Shown here: positions 49,402 through 61,665 of the stretch, one piece after another | Position numbering within the stretch: the stretch's first letter is position 1 | How the letters are laid out: every line of letters begins with the position of its first letter | From: Notamacropus eugenii | Lineage: Eukaryota; Chordata; Mammalia; Diprotodontia; Macropodidae | DNA length: 64,000 bases | Reading direction: 5' to 3' | Assembly: GCF_028372415.1 (NCBI RefSeq) | Contig: NC_092877.1 | Location: 252,231,510 to 252,295,509 of the forward strand | Made by a program: the position numbers and the translations under genes | The notes under the pieces: model-generated | Told to the model about the DNA's origin: nothing | What the model saw: only the letters and a program-made list of their open reading frames with translations | Database searches by the model: none

Positions 49402-51909
49402 TTCATTAATTAATTAAATTTTGGTTTTCCACATTTACCTCCACAAGATTTCAAGTTCCAAATTTTCTCCCCATCTCTCTCTTCCACCCACCCCAAGACA
49501 TTGTACATTCTGATTACTCCTTCCCCCAATCTGCCTTCCCTTCTATCACACCCCTCCTTTCTCTCATCCCCTTCTTCTCAATTTTCTTCTAGGGCAAGAT
49601 AAATTTTTATATCCCATTGCTTCTGTGTCTTATTTCCCTGTTGCATATAAATACAATTTTTGACATTCATTTTTAAGTTTCAAATTCTCTTCCTTCTTCC
49701 CTCCCGACCCATCCCCACTGAGAAGGCAAACAATTTGGTATAGGTTATACATATGTAGTTATGCATAACACTTCCACAAAAGTCTTTTCTTCTAATTACT
49801 CCCTCCTCCAATTTGCCCTGCATTCTATCATCCCCCCATCCCTCCCACTTATCCCACCTCCCCCACCTTCTTATGATGTAAGATAGCCTTTTCAGACCAA
49901 ATTGAGTGTGCACACTGTTTCCTCTTTAAGACAAATCTGATGAGAGTAAGGTTTACTCTCACCTCCCCTACTTGCCCTTCATTGAAAAGGTTTTTTCTTT
50001 CCTCTTTTATGTGAGAGAGATAATTTGCCCCATTCTATTTCTCCCTTTCTCCTCCCAATATATTCCTCTGGCACCCCTTAATTTTATTTTTTTTTAGATG
50101 TTATCACTTCATATTCAACTCCCCATGTGCCTTCTGCCTATATGTATATAACCCCTCCAAATACCTTAATACTAAGAAAATCTCAAGAGTTACAAATACT
50201 ATCTTTCCATGAAGGAATGTAAACAATTAAACTTTAGTAAGTCCTTTATGATTTCTATTTCCTGTTTACTTTTCATGCTTCTCTTGATTCTTGTGTTTGA
50301 AAGTCAAATTTTCTATTCAGCTTTGGTCTTTACATCAAGAGTAATGCTTGAAAATTCTCTGTTTGACTGAATGTCCATTTTCCCCCCTGAAGTGCTATAC
50401 TCAGTTTTTCTGGTTAGGTGATTCTTGGTTTTGATCTTACCTCCTTTGACCTCTGGGATATATTTGATAGCTTAATGTAGACGCTGCTAGATCTTGTGTT
50501 ATCCTGATTCTGTTTTCACAATACTTGGATAGTTTTTTTTCTGGCTGCTTACAAATTTTTCTCCTTGACCTGTGAAATCTGGAATTTGGCTTGAGTATTT
50601 CTAGGAATTTTCATTTTAGTATCTCTTTAAGGAGGCAATCAGTAGATTCTTTCAATATCTATTCTACCTTCTGGTTCTAGAATATCAGGGCAGTTTTCCT
50701 TGATAATTTCTTGGAAGATGATGTCTAGGCACTTTTTTATCATTGCTTTCAGATGGTCCAATAAATTTTAAATTGTCTTTCTTGGATCTATTTTCCTGGT
50801 CAATTATTTTTCCATTGGCATATTTGACACTGATATTTTTTTCCATTCCTTTGGTTTTGTTTTATAATTTTTTGATTTTTCACAAAATCCTTAACTTCCA
50901 TCTGCTCCATTCTAATCTTTAAGGAATTATTTTCTTCTGTGAGCATTTGGAGCTCCTTTTCCATCTGGCCAACTCTACTTTTAAGACATTCTTCTTCTCA
51001 TTGTTTTTCTTGTATCTCTTTTACCATTTGGCTCAATCTATTTTTAAAGTGTTATTTTCTTAGCATTTTTAGGGTCCCCTTTACCAAGCAGTTGACTCAT
51101 TTTTCATGATTTTCTTGCATCACTCATTTCTATTCCCATTTTTTCTCTACTTCTCTTACTTGATTTTCAAAATTCTTTTTGAGCTCTTCCATGGCTTGAG
51201 AGCAATTAATATTTTTTCTTGGAGGCTTTGGATGTCGGAGCTTTGACTTTGTTGTTTTCTTCTGTTTGAATATTTCAGTTTTCCTTGCCACCAAAGTAAG
51301 ATCCTATAGTCTGATTCTTTTTCTGTTTTTTTCTCATTTTCCCAGTTATTCCCTTGACTTTTGTGCTCTTTGTCAAGTTATTTCTGTGCTTTCAGTGGGA
51401 GTGGGTAAGTTTACTGTCAACCCCTTGATGCCCCAAACCATCTGTGGGCCTAGAGCTCAAGAAGCACTTACTGCTTCTGCCCCTGCTGCAGCTGCCATGG
51501 GCTCCTCCCCCTCCTTCATCACCCTGGGGGTGGGGAAAGACCATTCTACTCTTTCACACAGGTTCAGCAGGGTTTTTTCCACTGACTTTCCAATTTGTTC
51601 TAAGCGTTTGGGGGCTGTGAAGTCTGGAAACCACCCCAGGTGCCAGAGATTCCAGTCCCCCTGAAGCCTGTTTAGGTTCTTGCATGGCCTATACTGGACT
51701 GTGCTCTGCTCCCAGAACAGCATGATCAACACTTCCCATTGACCTTTGAAGCTGTGTTGGCCTGAAATTTTGGTTCACTCTGTCCTTCTGTGGGTTCTGA
51801 AGCTCCAGAATTTGTTTAGAGTAAATTTTACAGATATTTTGCTGGGTTTGGGGGGAGAGCTCTAGAAGTCTTTGCTTCTACTCCTCCATCTTGGCTGCCT
51901 CTCCACAGT
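49402..51909 (-). mobile_element. HAL1-like (ORF1-only) L1 relative, antisense, near full length
   Basis: About 2.5 kb. In sense order: a 5' UTR of about 540 bp starting with a CCAAGATGG motif (51886-51894), a decayed ORF1 region with coiled-coil-type Leu/Lys-rich text (about 51300-50260), then a long purine-rich spacer and 3' UTR (50250-49402) ending in an A-rich tail. There is no ORF2 and no sign that one was ever present between spacer and tail. This is the layout of half-L1 (HAL1) elements, which rely on L1 enzymes. Flanked by an imperfect 11-bp duplication. Related copies are at 38.1 kb and 57.1 kb. Confidence 0.75.
51886..51894 (-). promoter_or_regulatory. CCAAGATGG motif at HAL1-like 5' end
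   Basis: The minus-strand reading GGCAGCCAAGATGGAGGAG lies about 20 bases inside the element's 5' end, as in the YY1 site of human L1. Confidence 0.6.
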
Positions 51910-53158
51910 TCTAATTTTTAATTAATTGCTTGCTTTTGCATTTGGCCAATTGTTTTTAAGGAATTGCTTTCTTCAGTTTCTTTTTTTTTTTTGTTTCCAT
52001 TTTGTCAATTGTATTTTTGATCTTTTCTACTATCTTTCTTATTTGACTTTTCAAATTCTTCTTGAGCTCTTCCAAGACAGCTTTTGGGAATTGAGACAAG
52101 TTCATATTCCCCTTTGAGAATTTAGACGTGGCTTTGTTGACCATGTTTCCTCTCCTGAATTTGTGTTTTTACCCTCCCTCTCAACAAGATATTTTCTATG
52201 TTTTTTTTTTTTTAATTGTTCTTGCTCTTGGTGTTTGTCTTTGTTTCTGGCTTTTAAATATGATCTTTGGTTCTGTGGCCCAGAGGGCACCGTCTTATGC
52301 TGGAGTCTAGGGGCCTCATTAGTGCTTTTCTGTGCTGGGGCCTTAAGTGTTAACAGGTGGATGTTGTAGTAGTCTGGTAGTTTGCCTGGTGCTGAGCTGG
52401 AGTTGGTTTGTGCCAGGTATTGGCACTGGCCTTTTCCATAACACTTGGGCTCAGGATCTCCTGCTGGTTTCCTGAAGTGGGGCTTGCTGCTGGTTTGCTG
52501 GGACACCTCTTGTCCTGTGTACCTTTCCCCTTCAGACACAGCAAGAGGTACCTTTTCCTTTAATCCCTCTAGCCTCCTTAGTTAAAAACACTGCTTTACC
52601 TCATATTTCTCATGGCTCCTGTATTCCAGGATTTTTCTTGGGACAGTATTCTTTGAGTTTTTCAAAGTCTATAAGGAAGTGTGAGAATAACATACAGCTT
52701 ACTCTGCCATCTTGGTTTCCAGAAATTTAAATAGGTGAATTTTAAACATTCAGTCTGTGGACTGATAGCACCAGGAGCACCTGCTACCACTGCCACAGGT
52801 CCCACACAGTACTTGGATTCTCTCTTACTCAGTTCTGAAAGACCCCCATCCTGAGCTGAGAGGTCTTGAAATTGCTACTGTTGTCAGTGATTCAGCACCC
52901 AGGGGTCTGCTCCAGCCTCCAGTCTGGTCTGTGCTGGTGTAGCCTACATGTTAGAAGATGCTCTTCTCCCATTCCAGTGCCAGAAGCCCTTTCTGTCAAA
53001 CCTCCAGGTTGTCTTGGGCTAGAAATCTGCCATATTCTGTCAACTTGTGGATTCTGTTGTTCTAGAATTTGCTCATATTCACTTTCCTGGGGTATTTGAA
53101 GGGGTCTGAGGGAGAGCTCAGGTGAATTCCCTATTTAACTCTGCAATCTTAGCTCTGC
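51910..53158 (-). mobile_element. L1 5' end: ORF1 N-terminus and two-module 5' UTR, antisense
   Basis: Minus-strand ORF1 start and coiled coil at about 51956-52144 ('LEELKKNLKSQIRKIVEKIK'), inner 5' UTR with CCAAGATGG at 52707-52715, and outer 5' UTR to about 53158. It lacks the rest of the element and may be the 5' end of the older L1 whose middle lies at 38.57-42.87 kb, separated from it by two later insertions and a deletion of a few hundred bases. Confidence 0.7.
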
Positions 53159-55020
53159 ACACCCCTCCTCCCTCCCATATCATCTCCTTGTGATACAGAC
53201 CTAGAAATAATATTCCTGGATCAAAGGGTCTGTGCAATTTTATATTCCTTTGGGTATGATTCCAAATTGCTCTCCAGATTAGCTGAATCAGCTCACAACT
53301 CCACCAACAATGCAATAGTGTTCCAAATTTCCCATATCTTCTCCAACATTTATCATTTTCCTCTTTTATTATGTTAGTCAATATGGTAGGTGTGATGTGG
53401 TATCTGAGATTAGTTTCGATTTGCATTTCTCTCATCAGTAGTGACTAATTAATTGGGGAATGACTTGAATTCATATATATTCTAATCAGTTCTCTATATA
53501 TTTGATAAATGAGATCTTTATCAGAGACATTGTTGGTAAATATTGTTTCGCAGTTTTCTGTCTTCTTTCTAATCTTGGTTGCATTGGCTTTGCGCAAGAA
53601 CATTTCAACTTCATGTAATCACAATCATCCATTTTGCATTTCATAATGTTCTCCATCTCTTGTTTGGTCATAATTTCTTTCCTTCTCTTTAGATCTGTCA
53701 TGTAAACTATTTCTTTCTCTCCTATTTTGCTTATAGTATCAGCCTTTATATATAAATTATGTTTTGATTTTATCTTGGCATAGGATGTGAGATACTATTC
53801 TATCCCTAGTTTCTGACATTCTGTTTTCCAGTTTTTCCAGTAGTTTGTGCAGACTAGTGAGTTCTTATCATAGAAGTTGAAGTCTTTGGATTTATCAAAG
53901 AAGAGATCGCCATAGTCATTGACTACTGTCCCTTACATTCCTAGCCTATTCCACTTATTGACCACTCTGCTTCTCAGTTAAGACAAAGTAGTTTTGATGA
54001 TTGCTTCTTTATAATATAATTTAAGATCTAGTACAGCAAGGTTACCTTCCCTTGCATCTCTTTTCAATAGCTCCCTTGATATTCTGAACCTTTTTTTCCT
54101 TCCAGATGAAATTTATTATTGATTTTTCTAGCTCTATAATTTTTTTGTTGGTATGGCACTGAGTAAGTAAATTGTTAGGTAGAATGGTCATTTTTATTAT
54201 ATTTCTTCAATTTACCTGTGAACAACTGATATTTTTCCAATTATTGAATCCTGATTTTATTTATGTGAAAAATGTTTTGTAATTGTGTTCACATTGTTCC
54301 TGGGTTTTGCCAGGTAGGCTTCCAAATATTTTATGGTCTCTACAGTAACTTTAAATGGAACTTATCTTTCTATCTTTTGATGTTTGACTTTGTGAGTAAT
54401 GTATAGAAATGCCAATGATTTATAGGGGGTTATTTTATATCCTGCAACTTTGCTTAATTTCTTTATTATTGCAAATATCTTTATGACTTGGTTCTCTAGG
54501 ATTCTCCAAGTATAATATCATATCATTTATAATGAGTTATAGCTTTGCTTTTCTTCCAATATTCTAATGCCTTCAATTTGTCTTTCTTCTCTTTTTGCTA
54601 AAGTTAACGTTTCTAGTAGAATATTCAATAATAGTGGTAATAATGGGCATTGTTGCTTTACCCTTGATCTTACTGGAAATGCTTCTAGCTTATTTCCATT
54701 CCATATAATGCTTGCTGATGGCTTTAGAGAAATGCTGTCTATCATTTTAAGGAAGATTACATTGATTCCTGTGCTCTGTATTGTTTTTAATAGAATGAAT
54801 GTTGTATTTTGTCAAAAACTTTTTCTGTATTTATTGAGAAAATTATATGATTTTTATTAGTTTTGTTGTGGATATGGTCAGTTATGCTGATAGTTTTCCT
54901 AATATTGAACTATCCTTGCACACCTGAAATAAATCCTACCTGGTCATAGTGTATTATCCTTAAGATAAGTTGCCATAATCTCTTTTCTAATATTTTATTT
55001 ACAATTTTTGCATGTATATT
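53159..55020 (-). mobile_element. L1 ORF2 fragment, antisense, both ends missing
   Basis: Carries the C-terminal Cys-rich region (53118-53435: 'CWRRYGKFGTLLHCWWSCEL'), the 'MENIMKCKMDDCDYMKLK' region (53486-53701) and an RT piece (54527-54745, 'RVKQQCPLLPLLLNILLETL'). It stops at 55020 in the RT N-terminal region. Strongly decayed. Confidence 0.82.
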
Positions 55021-56525
55021 CTTTTTTTAAGATATGATTTTATTGAACATTTGTAAGATTCACTTTTACATTATTATAAATATTTTATAATTGAAAAAAA
55101 AATGAGCTGTAAAAAATGGGGAGACATTTTCCTGAATTTATCATTGTACAGTTTAAGCAAAAAATATTTTATCTAAATATGAAAATCATTTTGCAAGTAC
55201 CCAAGCAGAATTATTATGGCCTCATTTCATCACAATGCACTGCACAGATATTTCTAGATACTTATTGATAAATATGTTCAGAATTTACAAATAAAGCACA
55301 TCTACTGTTTGGTTTTATCTATGTGTTTCTTTGCACAGACTGAAGCATCCTTCAAGAGGAAGGGAATGTTACCTGTATTCACTTCCAAAGAACAACCAAA
55401 TGGGATAGTTACAAAGTGCCCTGCTCATATAAAGTTCTACTAGTATTTATTGGCAAGATATTTTTGTGTTTTTATCAGAGAAGGTAACTACAGAAGTCTG
55501 GAAACAAAGTATATATTTTCCACAGAATTTAAAGTATTTGTTCTTTTTGATCTCTAGGGAAATCATCTTAAGACCTGCCAAATATGTCTTGTCTGCTATG
55601 CATTAGATTTTCCTGGACTGAACTTTTAAGGTAGGTACTATATGTCCATTTCATTAGTGTATTTTAAAAGGTTTAATAGATTGTAGGTACAAATTAATAC
55701 CTGAAAACATTTTTAGACACAGTGTGTCAGGTCTGAAAGTAAGAGGTTGAGAATTTCTTGTCAAGAATTAACAATTAACAGTAATTTTGTTAACTGAATA
55801 AACAAAAATTGACACTGAATAAAGGTGATTCTTCTTCCCATACTAAACTATTGAGTTTATACACATTTTCTCATGAACATTAGGGTAGAAGAAAATTAAA
55901 TTAGTGACTTTTTCCACATGAAACACCATCCCACAGAAAGAGTACTGGACATGCTTATTATTCCTTATGGGCAAGGAATAATCAAGAGATGTTATAAATA
56001 TCTTGCCAGACTTTGTCAGAAGGAGATAAACTCTAATAGCATCTCATAACTGAGAGCAATGTTACTGTATTCTAGTGGCCTCATTTTTCAGAGTGTTATT
56101 ACATAATCAGAGCTGCTTAAAAGCTTTTTTAGCTAGCCAATAAAAACACCAATCCACACTAAATTGTTCAATATCTTATCTGCTTTGAACATGAGTATAT
56201 CAAGTTTTGCAACAAAGGAAATTCAAAATAGATATTAGAATTCCAGGCTTCAGATTTAGAGACCATCTTGTATAATCCTTTCATTTTACAGACAACGTGA
56301 TACCCAAAGAGGTGACTTGCAAAGCCAGGACTAAAACCTCATGTCACCTGATCTCATTCCATTTTACTAACACCATATTACTCAAATGTTCATTATTTCA
56401 TCTGGATTATACCACTGATTATTTGGAAGCCATTCCTTACTATCATATTTGAGTATGTTTTCATTGGAGGCTGGAGGGATATTTACTACTTTCAAGATAG
56501 TATTAGTTTAAATTTAAAGGCTCCT
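55021..56525. other. Unclassified sequence, possible antisense retrocopy edge
   Basis: Begins with a T-run right where L1 text breaks off, followed by 'gattttattgaac', the reverse complement of AATAAA, about 15 bases on. That could be the tail of an antisense 3' UTR copy, but I recognise no gene. A MIR-like stretch lies at about 56250-56380 ('cattttacagacaacgtgat'). Confidence 0.35.
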
Positions 56526-56529
56526 AGGT

Positions 56530-56690
56530 GTCTTGGAATGAGAGGACATGGGTCTGAATCCTGGATCACATACTGAGTGTATGACCTTGGGTATGTCACC
56601 TCTTGGGCCTCGGTTTCCTCATCTATAAAATGAAGTAATTGAACTCTAAGATTCCTGCCAATTCTACATAAAAGTCAAACATTGTTAGAG
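56530..56690 (+). mobile_element. CORE-SINE/MIR remnant
   Basis: Contains 'catgggtctgaatcctggat' (56548), 'tgtatgaccttgggtatgtc' (56578), 'cggtttcctcatctataaaa' (56609) and 'gaactctaagattcctgcca'. A clear MIR layout. Confidence 0.75.
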
Positions 56691-57098
56691 GAAAGCAATT
56701 TGGTTATTAACATTAATATTGGCATGTCCTTGGAATGAGATAAAATAATAAGTTTCACTGTTTGGGATCTGTACTGTTCTGCTACAGTGTCTGTCAGATT
56801 AGAAAGAGTAATTCATGTGTTCATTCAGAAACTTTCTGATTAGAGGGAACCACACAGCCTGTGAAAAAGGGAATTTTGATTGACCTCTACTGACATACAC
56901 CTCTGAAAGATACTATTGTAGCTTTTTTTTTTTCCTTCATCTTTGCTAATGCTTTTCTTCAACATTTTGAAATATATTCCTTAAGAATATATTAATGCTC
57001 TTCTTTGGGACAGAATCAAAAAAGAAATAGGAAAAAAATCTCAGATTTCTAAAAGTTCTGTGGTATAAAGTATTTGAAATTTATATTTTAATGTATAA
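56691..57098. other. Unclassified AT-rich sequence
   Basis: No gene or repeat recognised apart from a T-run at 56926-56935. Confidence 0.35.
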
Positions 57099-57109
57099 AA
57101 ATGGAAATC

Positions 57110-58810
57110 TGGGAAGTAGAGCCAAGAAGGTAGAGTATAAAGGTGGACCTGCTCTAGCTTTCTCCCCATAGCCAATAAAATACCTATAAAAATTACTTCA
57201 AACAAATTTTAGAGCAGCAGAAGCCACAAAATGACAGAGTGAAAGAGATTTCTAGCCTGGAAGGCCAACAGGTCTTTCTCACTAGGCTCAGAGCAAAGTG
57301 AAAAACAGCACAGCCTTGGCAGGGGGTATGGCTTGGAAAGGACCAGAGCAGGCTCCAAGGTGCAGAGTCATGGGTAGCATCTGTGGTTCTCAAAGTTATT
57401 AACCCACAAACACCAGAGACAGACTCAAAGGTCAGTAAGAAAGCTCTTTCACCTGGGTGAGAGGAGAGAGGCTTCTGGCCTTGGACCCAGTGTCAGCAGC
57501 CACTGTAGCAGCAGCATGATCCACTTTTGGAGCCCTTAGCCTAAAGGAGAATTCAATTAAATAGAGGAATTTCAAGCATTCTTGTTGGAAAGACCAGAGC
57601 TGAAGAGAAAATTTAACTTTCAAATACAGGAAACAAGAAAAACATGAAAAGGTAAACAAGAAAAAGAAGCCTTAAGGAACTCCTTAAAGTTGAGCTGTTT
57701 ACATTCCTACATGGAAAGATGTTATTTGTAATTCATGAGACCTTTTTCAGTATTAGAGTAGTTAGAGGGAATATGTGTGTATGTGTGTGTGTGTATGTAT
57801 GTATATCTATCTAGCTAGCTATATAGATACACACACACATATATATCTGTAGGTGTGTATGGATATGTATGTATGTGCATATTACATATGTGAAGGTATG
57901 TATATACATGGGTATATATCTATCTATATATATATACTTATAGATAAATAGATAGAGAGATCTATATAAATAGATATATAGATATGTATAGACAGAGGGC
58001 ATAAAGTGAGGTGAATATGAAGGGAGAATACCTAAAAAAATAACATTTTTTGTTAAATGGAATATCCTAGAAGTAAGAGAATGGGAGAGGTAGAATGTAG
58101 CAAATCATTTCACATAAAAGAGGGAAGAAAGAGCTTTTACAATGGAGGAGAAGAGGGGAGAGATGAAAGGAAATAAGTGAGCCTTACTCTCATGGGATTT
58201 GGCTTAAGCAGGAAATAATACACACTCCACTGGATCTGGAAATCTATTTTACCTTGCAGGCAGGCAAGGGGGAAGGGGATAGGAGAGGGAAGATAGTAGA
58301 AGAGACCTCAAATTGGGAAAAGGGATTATCAGAAACAAACACTATTGTGGAAGGACAGGTCACGGAAGATAATGGAATAAATGAAGGGCAGGATAGGACA
58401 GAGGGAAATGTGGGTAGTCTTTTACAATATAACTGTTATGGAAGTGCTTTGTATTGTTACACATGTATGACCTATATTGAATTCCTTGTTTTCTCAATAG
58501 AGGATGGGTGGAGAGGGAGGGAGGGAATATGTTACTCAAAGCTTTAAGAATGGATATTAAAAATTGTTTTAGCATGCAAATGGAAATTTAGCTTACAGGC
58601 AATGGAGTATAGAAATCTATTTTGCCCTACAGAAAAATAGAAGGGAAGGGGGATGAAAGTAGGTGGGTCACAGAAGGGAGGACAGATTGGAGGAAGGGGT
58701 GGATGAGGTGCAAGCTGTGTTGGGGTGTGGGGTGGGGAGAGATGGGGAGAAATTTTTGAATTCAAATTCTTGTGGAAGTGAACGTTAAGAGCTGAAAAAT
58801 AAATTTTAAG
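57110..58810 (+). mobile_element. ORF-less HAL1-derived element, sense
   Basis: Starts with 'gggaagtagagccaagaagg', a mutated form of the CCAAGATGG start, and a 5' UTR of about 450 bp. It passes directly to the end of ORF1 and the spacer ('gaccagagctgaagagaaaa' at 57591 matches the complement of the 50.3 kb region), then the purine-rich 3' UTR, ending 'aaattttaag'. The ORF1 body is absent. Likely target duplications are AAATGGAAATC (57099-57109) and AAATGAAAATC (58811-58821). A microsatellite interrupts it. Probably mobilised in trans by L1. Confidence 0.7.
57770..57990. repeat. TG/TA/GATA-type compound microsatellite
   Basis: Mixed TGTG, TATG, CTAG and GATA/TATC runs within the spacer of the HAL1-derived element. 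Confidence 0.85.
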
Positions 58811-58821
58811 AAATGAAAATC

Positions 58822-60330
58822 ACAACTAATTCTTAGAATTAGATCTTCTAAATTTAAATCCGAATAAAAATTAGACTTGTGTCTTCAAATATACCTGATG
58901 ACTATTATGATGTTCTGAGGCAACTGGAGCTCTAAGTGAATCAAACTAGAAAAGGAATGCAGATATTTAATCAGACATTACATAATGCAAAACTTGTAGC
59001 AAAAGTGGGAAAAAATTAAAAATTCATGAATGCAATGCTAATGGAACGTGGAAGAGAAATAAAATGTTACTGGCTCTCATTGAATTCAGTTCCTATAGCC
59101 ACTTAGTTACAAGTGCTTTTTCTCTCTCCTAATTAATGCCTATATTCATTAAAACATTTTCTAACTTTACACTGGACAGTTCCAAGATCAAGATTTACTG
59201 GTAGCTGTTGAATTTTTAAAATAAATATACTTTTAGTTTTCACATTTCTCTCCACACTTTAGTACTACTTTAAACTAGCAATCCACTATGGAAATGCATT
59301 CTGGCTCTCATCTTCATATAGCAAAGCCAACAGATATAACTCCAATAAAAATATAACCTAGAAACAATATTTAGGCAACAGAAAAGTATGTTTTATCAAT
59401 GTTGTGCCATTAAGAAACAGCTCTTTTTAAACTATTCTTTTGGCTATTAAAATTGTGTTTTACTTTCTTTTTGCAATGATTTCTATAATATATGGGACAA
59501 TCTATATGCTATATTTCCAAATAACTTTTTCTCACTTTATGAAATAAACTTTCCTCATTAATTCTCAATGCTTGCTTCTCCAAAAGAATTTCTAAATAAT
59601 GATTCAGAAAACTCGAACCCTATTCATTCTAGGGCTTAATTTCCCTTTATATTTAATCTGCATTGGCAAGGATAATATTCATTCTAAGAGTTTCCATAAG
59701 GAATCACAAGCCTAATTTCTCCTGTCTCCTCACCCCCTCTTCACCCCACCAAAAAAAACAGCCCAGGTCATATACTTAAAAATAGTATTGGGTCAAAGTG
59801 TCATTAAGCAGTTGTAGAATGCATGTATGAACAATGGAAAAACAGAAAAAAGTTAAGCCCCTTCATTTGCTGTTACAACTGCTCCAAGCCTCTAAACACT
59901 AGGTCAAAAATAAAAATTGAATATTAAAAATTCTTCTCATTTAAATAAGCACCTTAATTTTGTCTAAAATACAAATAATTTTGCCAAAAATTCTGTTTGC
60001 AGGCATTTCAACGTAGTCCTTTCTTGAACAAAGAATATCAGATCAGAGAGTTGAGGGGTTTGGAATTACTCATCAAGAATTAATATTTCGTTTCACTGAT
60101 TAAATGATCCAGATTCTTAGGGGAGCCTCTGCTGCAGCTACCACTGCTAGCCTTCTCAATGTTCCATGTTTAATGCTCATTTGCTTCTTCATCTTCATTG
60201 TCTCTTCATTTTATTTTGCTGGATACACATTCATAGCCAGCAGAGCCCTTAACATAGCTACCCTGAAGTCTCATCCAGGACATCAAGAGCTCTCAGGAGT
60301 GAGCCCCAAGCCAATATCACTTTTCTAACT
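58822..60330. other. Unclassified AT-rich sequence
   Basis: No gene recognised. A 74-codon frame at 60104-60328 has a hydrophobic stretch ('CLMLICFFIFIVSSFYFAGY') but no known match and no supporting context, so I do not call it a gene. Confidence 0.4.
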
Positions 60331-60339
60331 TATATACAA

Positions 60340-60475
60340 TTTTACTTGGCATCTGACTGGCTCACTGAGGAGAACTCATGTGCATAGCCCATGTGTATAG
60401 TAACTGATTGGCTGAGCCCAGATGTGTAGCCCACATGTGTTGCCTGGCTGGCTCACGCCAGAAACTAAAATTTCA
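60340..60475 (+). repeat. Short tandem duplication, about 50-bp unit, 2.5 copies
   Basis: The words 'GACTGGCTCACTGAGGAG', 'ATTGGCTGAGCCCAGATG' and 'CTGGCTGGCTCACGCC' recur with intervening 'CATAGCCCATGTGTAT' and 'GTAGCCCACATGTGTT'. An imperfect tandem repeat. Confidence 0.65.
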
Positions 60476-60619
60476 TGTAATTCGCTCAGTGCTCAAAGGC
60501 ATGAGAGCCCAAAGGCCTCAACATCTAATGTCAAAGGAGATTAATCCTTCAGTTTACAATTTAGCCTGAGGCTGGGAAACTGAATTTCAAAAGCAAAACA
60601 ATAAAAATCCCACCTTGTT

Positions 60620-61665
60620 TGTGGTTACTTCCTCCTATTTCCTATAGGGTAAATTGGATTTCTATATCTAATTGATCATGGTATTCCCTCTGAGCTAAAT
60701 ATGGTGAGAGTAAGGTTCAAAGAAAGTTCTTTTCCCTTCCTTCTTTCCTTCTATTATAATGTGTATGCTTTTTCATGTGACATAATTTACCTGTCTCTTT
60801 CCTCCTTTCCTCTTCTCCCAGTATATTCTCTTTTCACCACCTAATTAGAATTTTTATCATCACATCAAAGTCAACCTACATCCATGACCTCTGTCTATCT
60901 AGCAATGTCTTAATAGCCATATAGTTCTCAGGAGTCACAAGTGTCATCTTATCCTGTAGGGAGGTAAATAATTTGCTCTTATTAATAGCATGCTTTTATT
61001 TTTTCTTTTCTGTTTACCTTTTTATGTGTCTCAAGTCTTGTATTTGAAGATCAAATTTTCTGTTGAACTCTAGATTTTTCATCAGGAAATTTTGGAAGTA
61101 CCCAGTTTCATTGAATGTCCATCTGCTCCCCTGAAAGATTATGCTCAATTTCCCTCTGAGTAGTTCATCCTTGGCTGTAATCCAAGCTCTTTGCCATATG
61201 GAATATTGTATTCCATGCCTTTTGATCTTTTAACATAGAAGCTGCAAGGTCCTGTGTAACTATGACTGTGGTTCCAGAATATTTAAATTGTTTCTTCCTG
61301 GTTGCTTACAATATTTTTTCTTTGATCTGATAATTTTGGAATTTGGCTACAATATTTCTTGGTGTTTTCACTTCTGGATCTCTTTCAGGGAGTGATCAGT
61401 GGATTCTTTTAATGATTATTTTACTTTCTGGTTCTAGGACCTCAAGGCAGTTTTCCTTGATGATTTCTTGAAAGATACTGCCCAGGCTCTGTGTCCATCA
61501 CAGCTTTCAGGTAGACAAATAATTTTTAATTTGTCTCTCCTGGGTCTATATTCCAGGTCAGTTTGATTTACCAGTGAGGTATTTTATGTTTTCTTCTACT
61601 TTTTCATTCTTTTCTTTTTGTTTGACTAATTCTTGATATCTTATAGAGTCATATATCATTAAGGG
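60620..61665 (-). mobile_element. L1 inter-ORF spacer and ORF1 fragment, antisense
   Basis: Parallels 46.9-47.9 kb: 'atatggtgagagtaaggttc' (60699), 'ttgaatgtccatctgctccc' (61111), 'gggagtgatcagtggattct' (61388) and 'tttccttgatgatttcttga' (61451). Truncated on both sides relative to a full L1. Confidence 0.82.

Noticed and set aside
60104-60328. 74-codon ORF with a hydrophobic segment
   Set aside because: No family match that I know, no splice context and no codon-use support; such lengths occur by chance.
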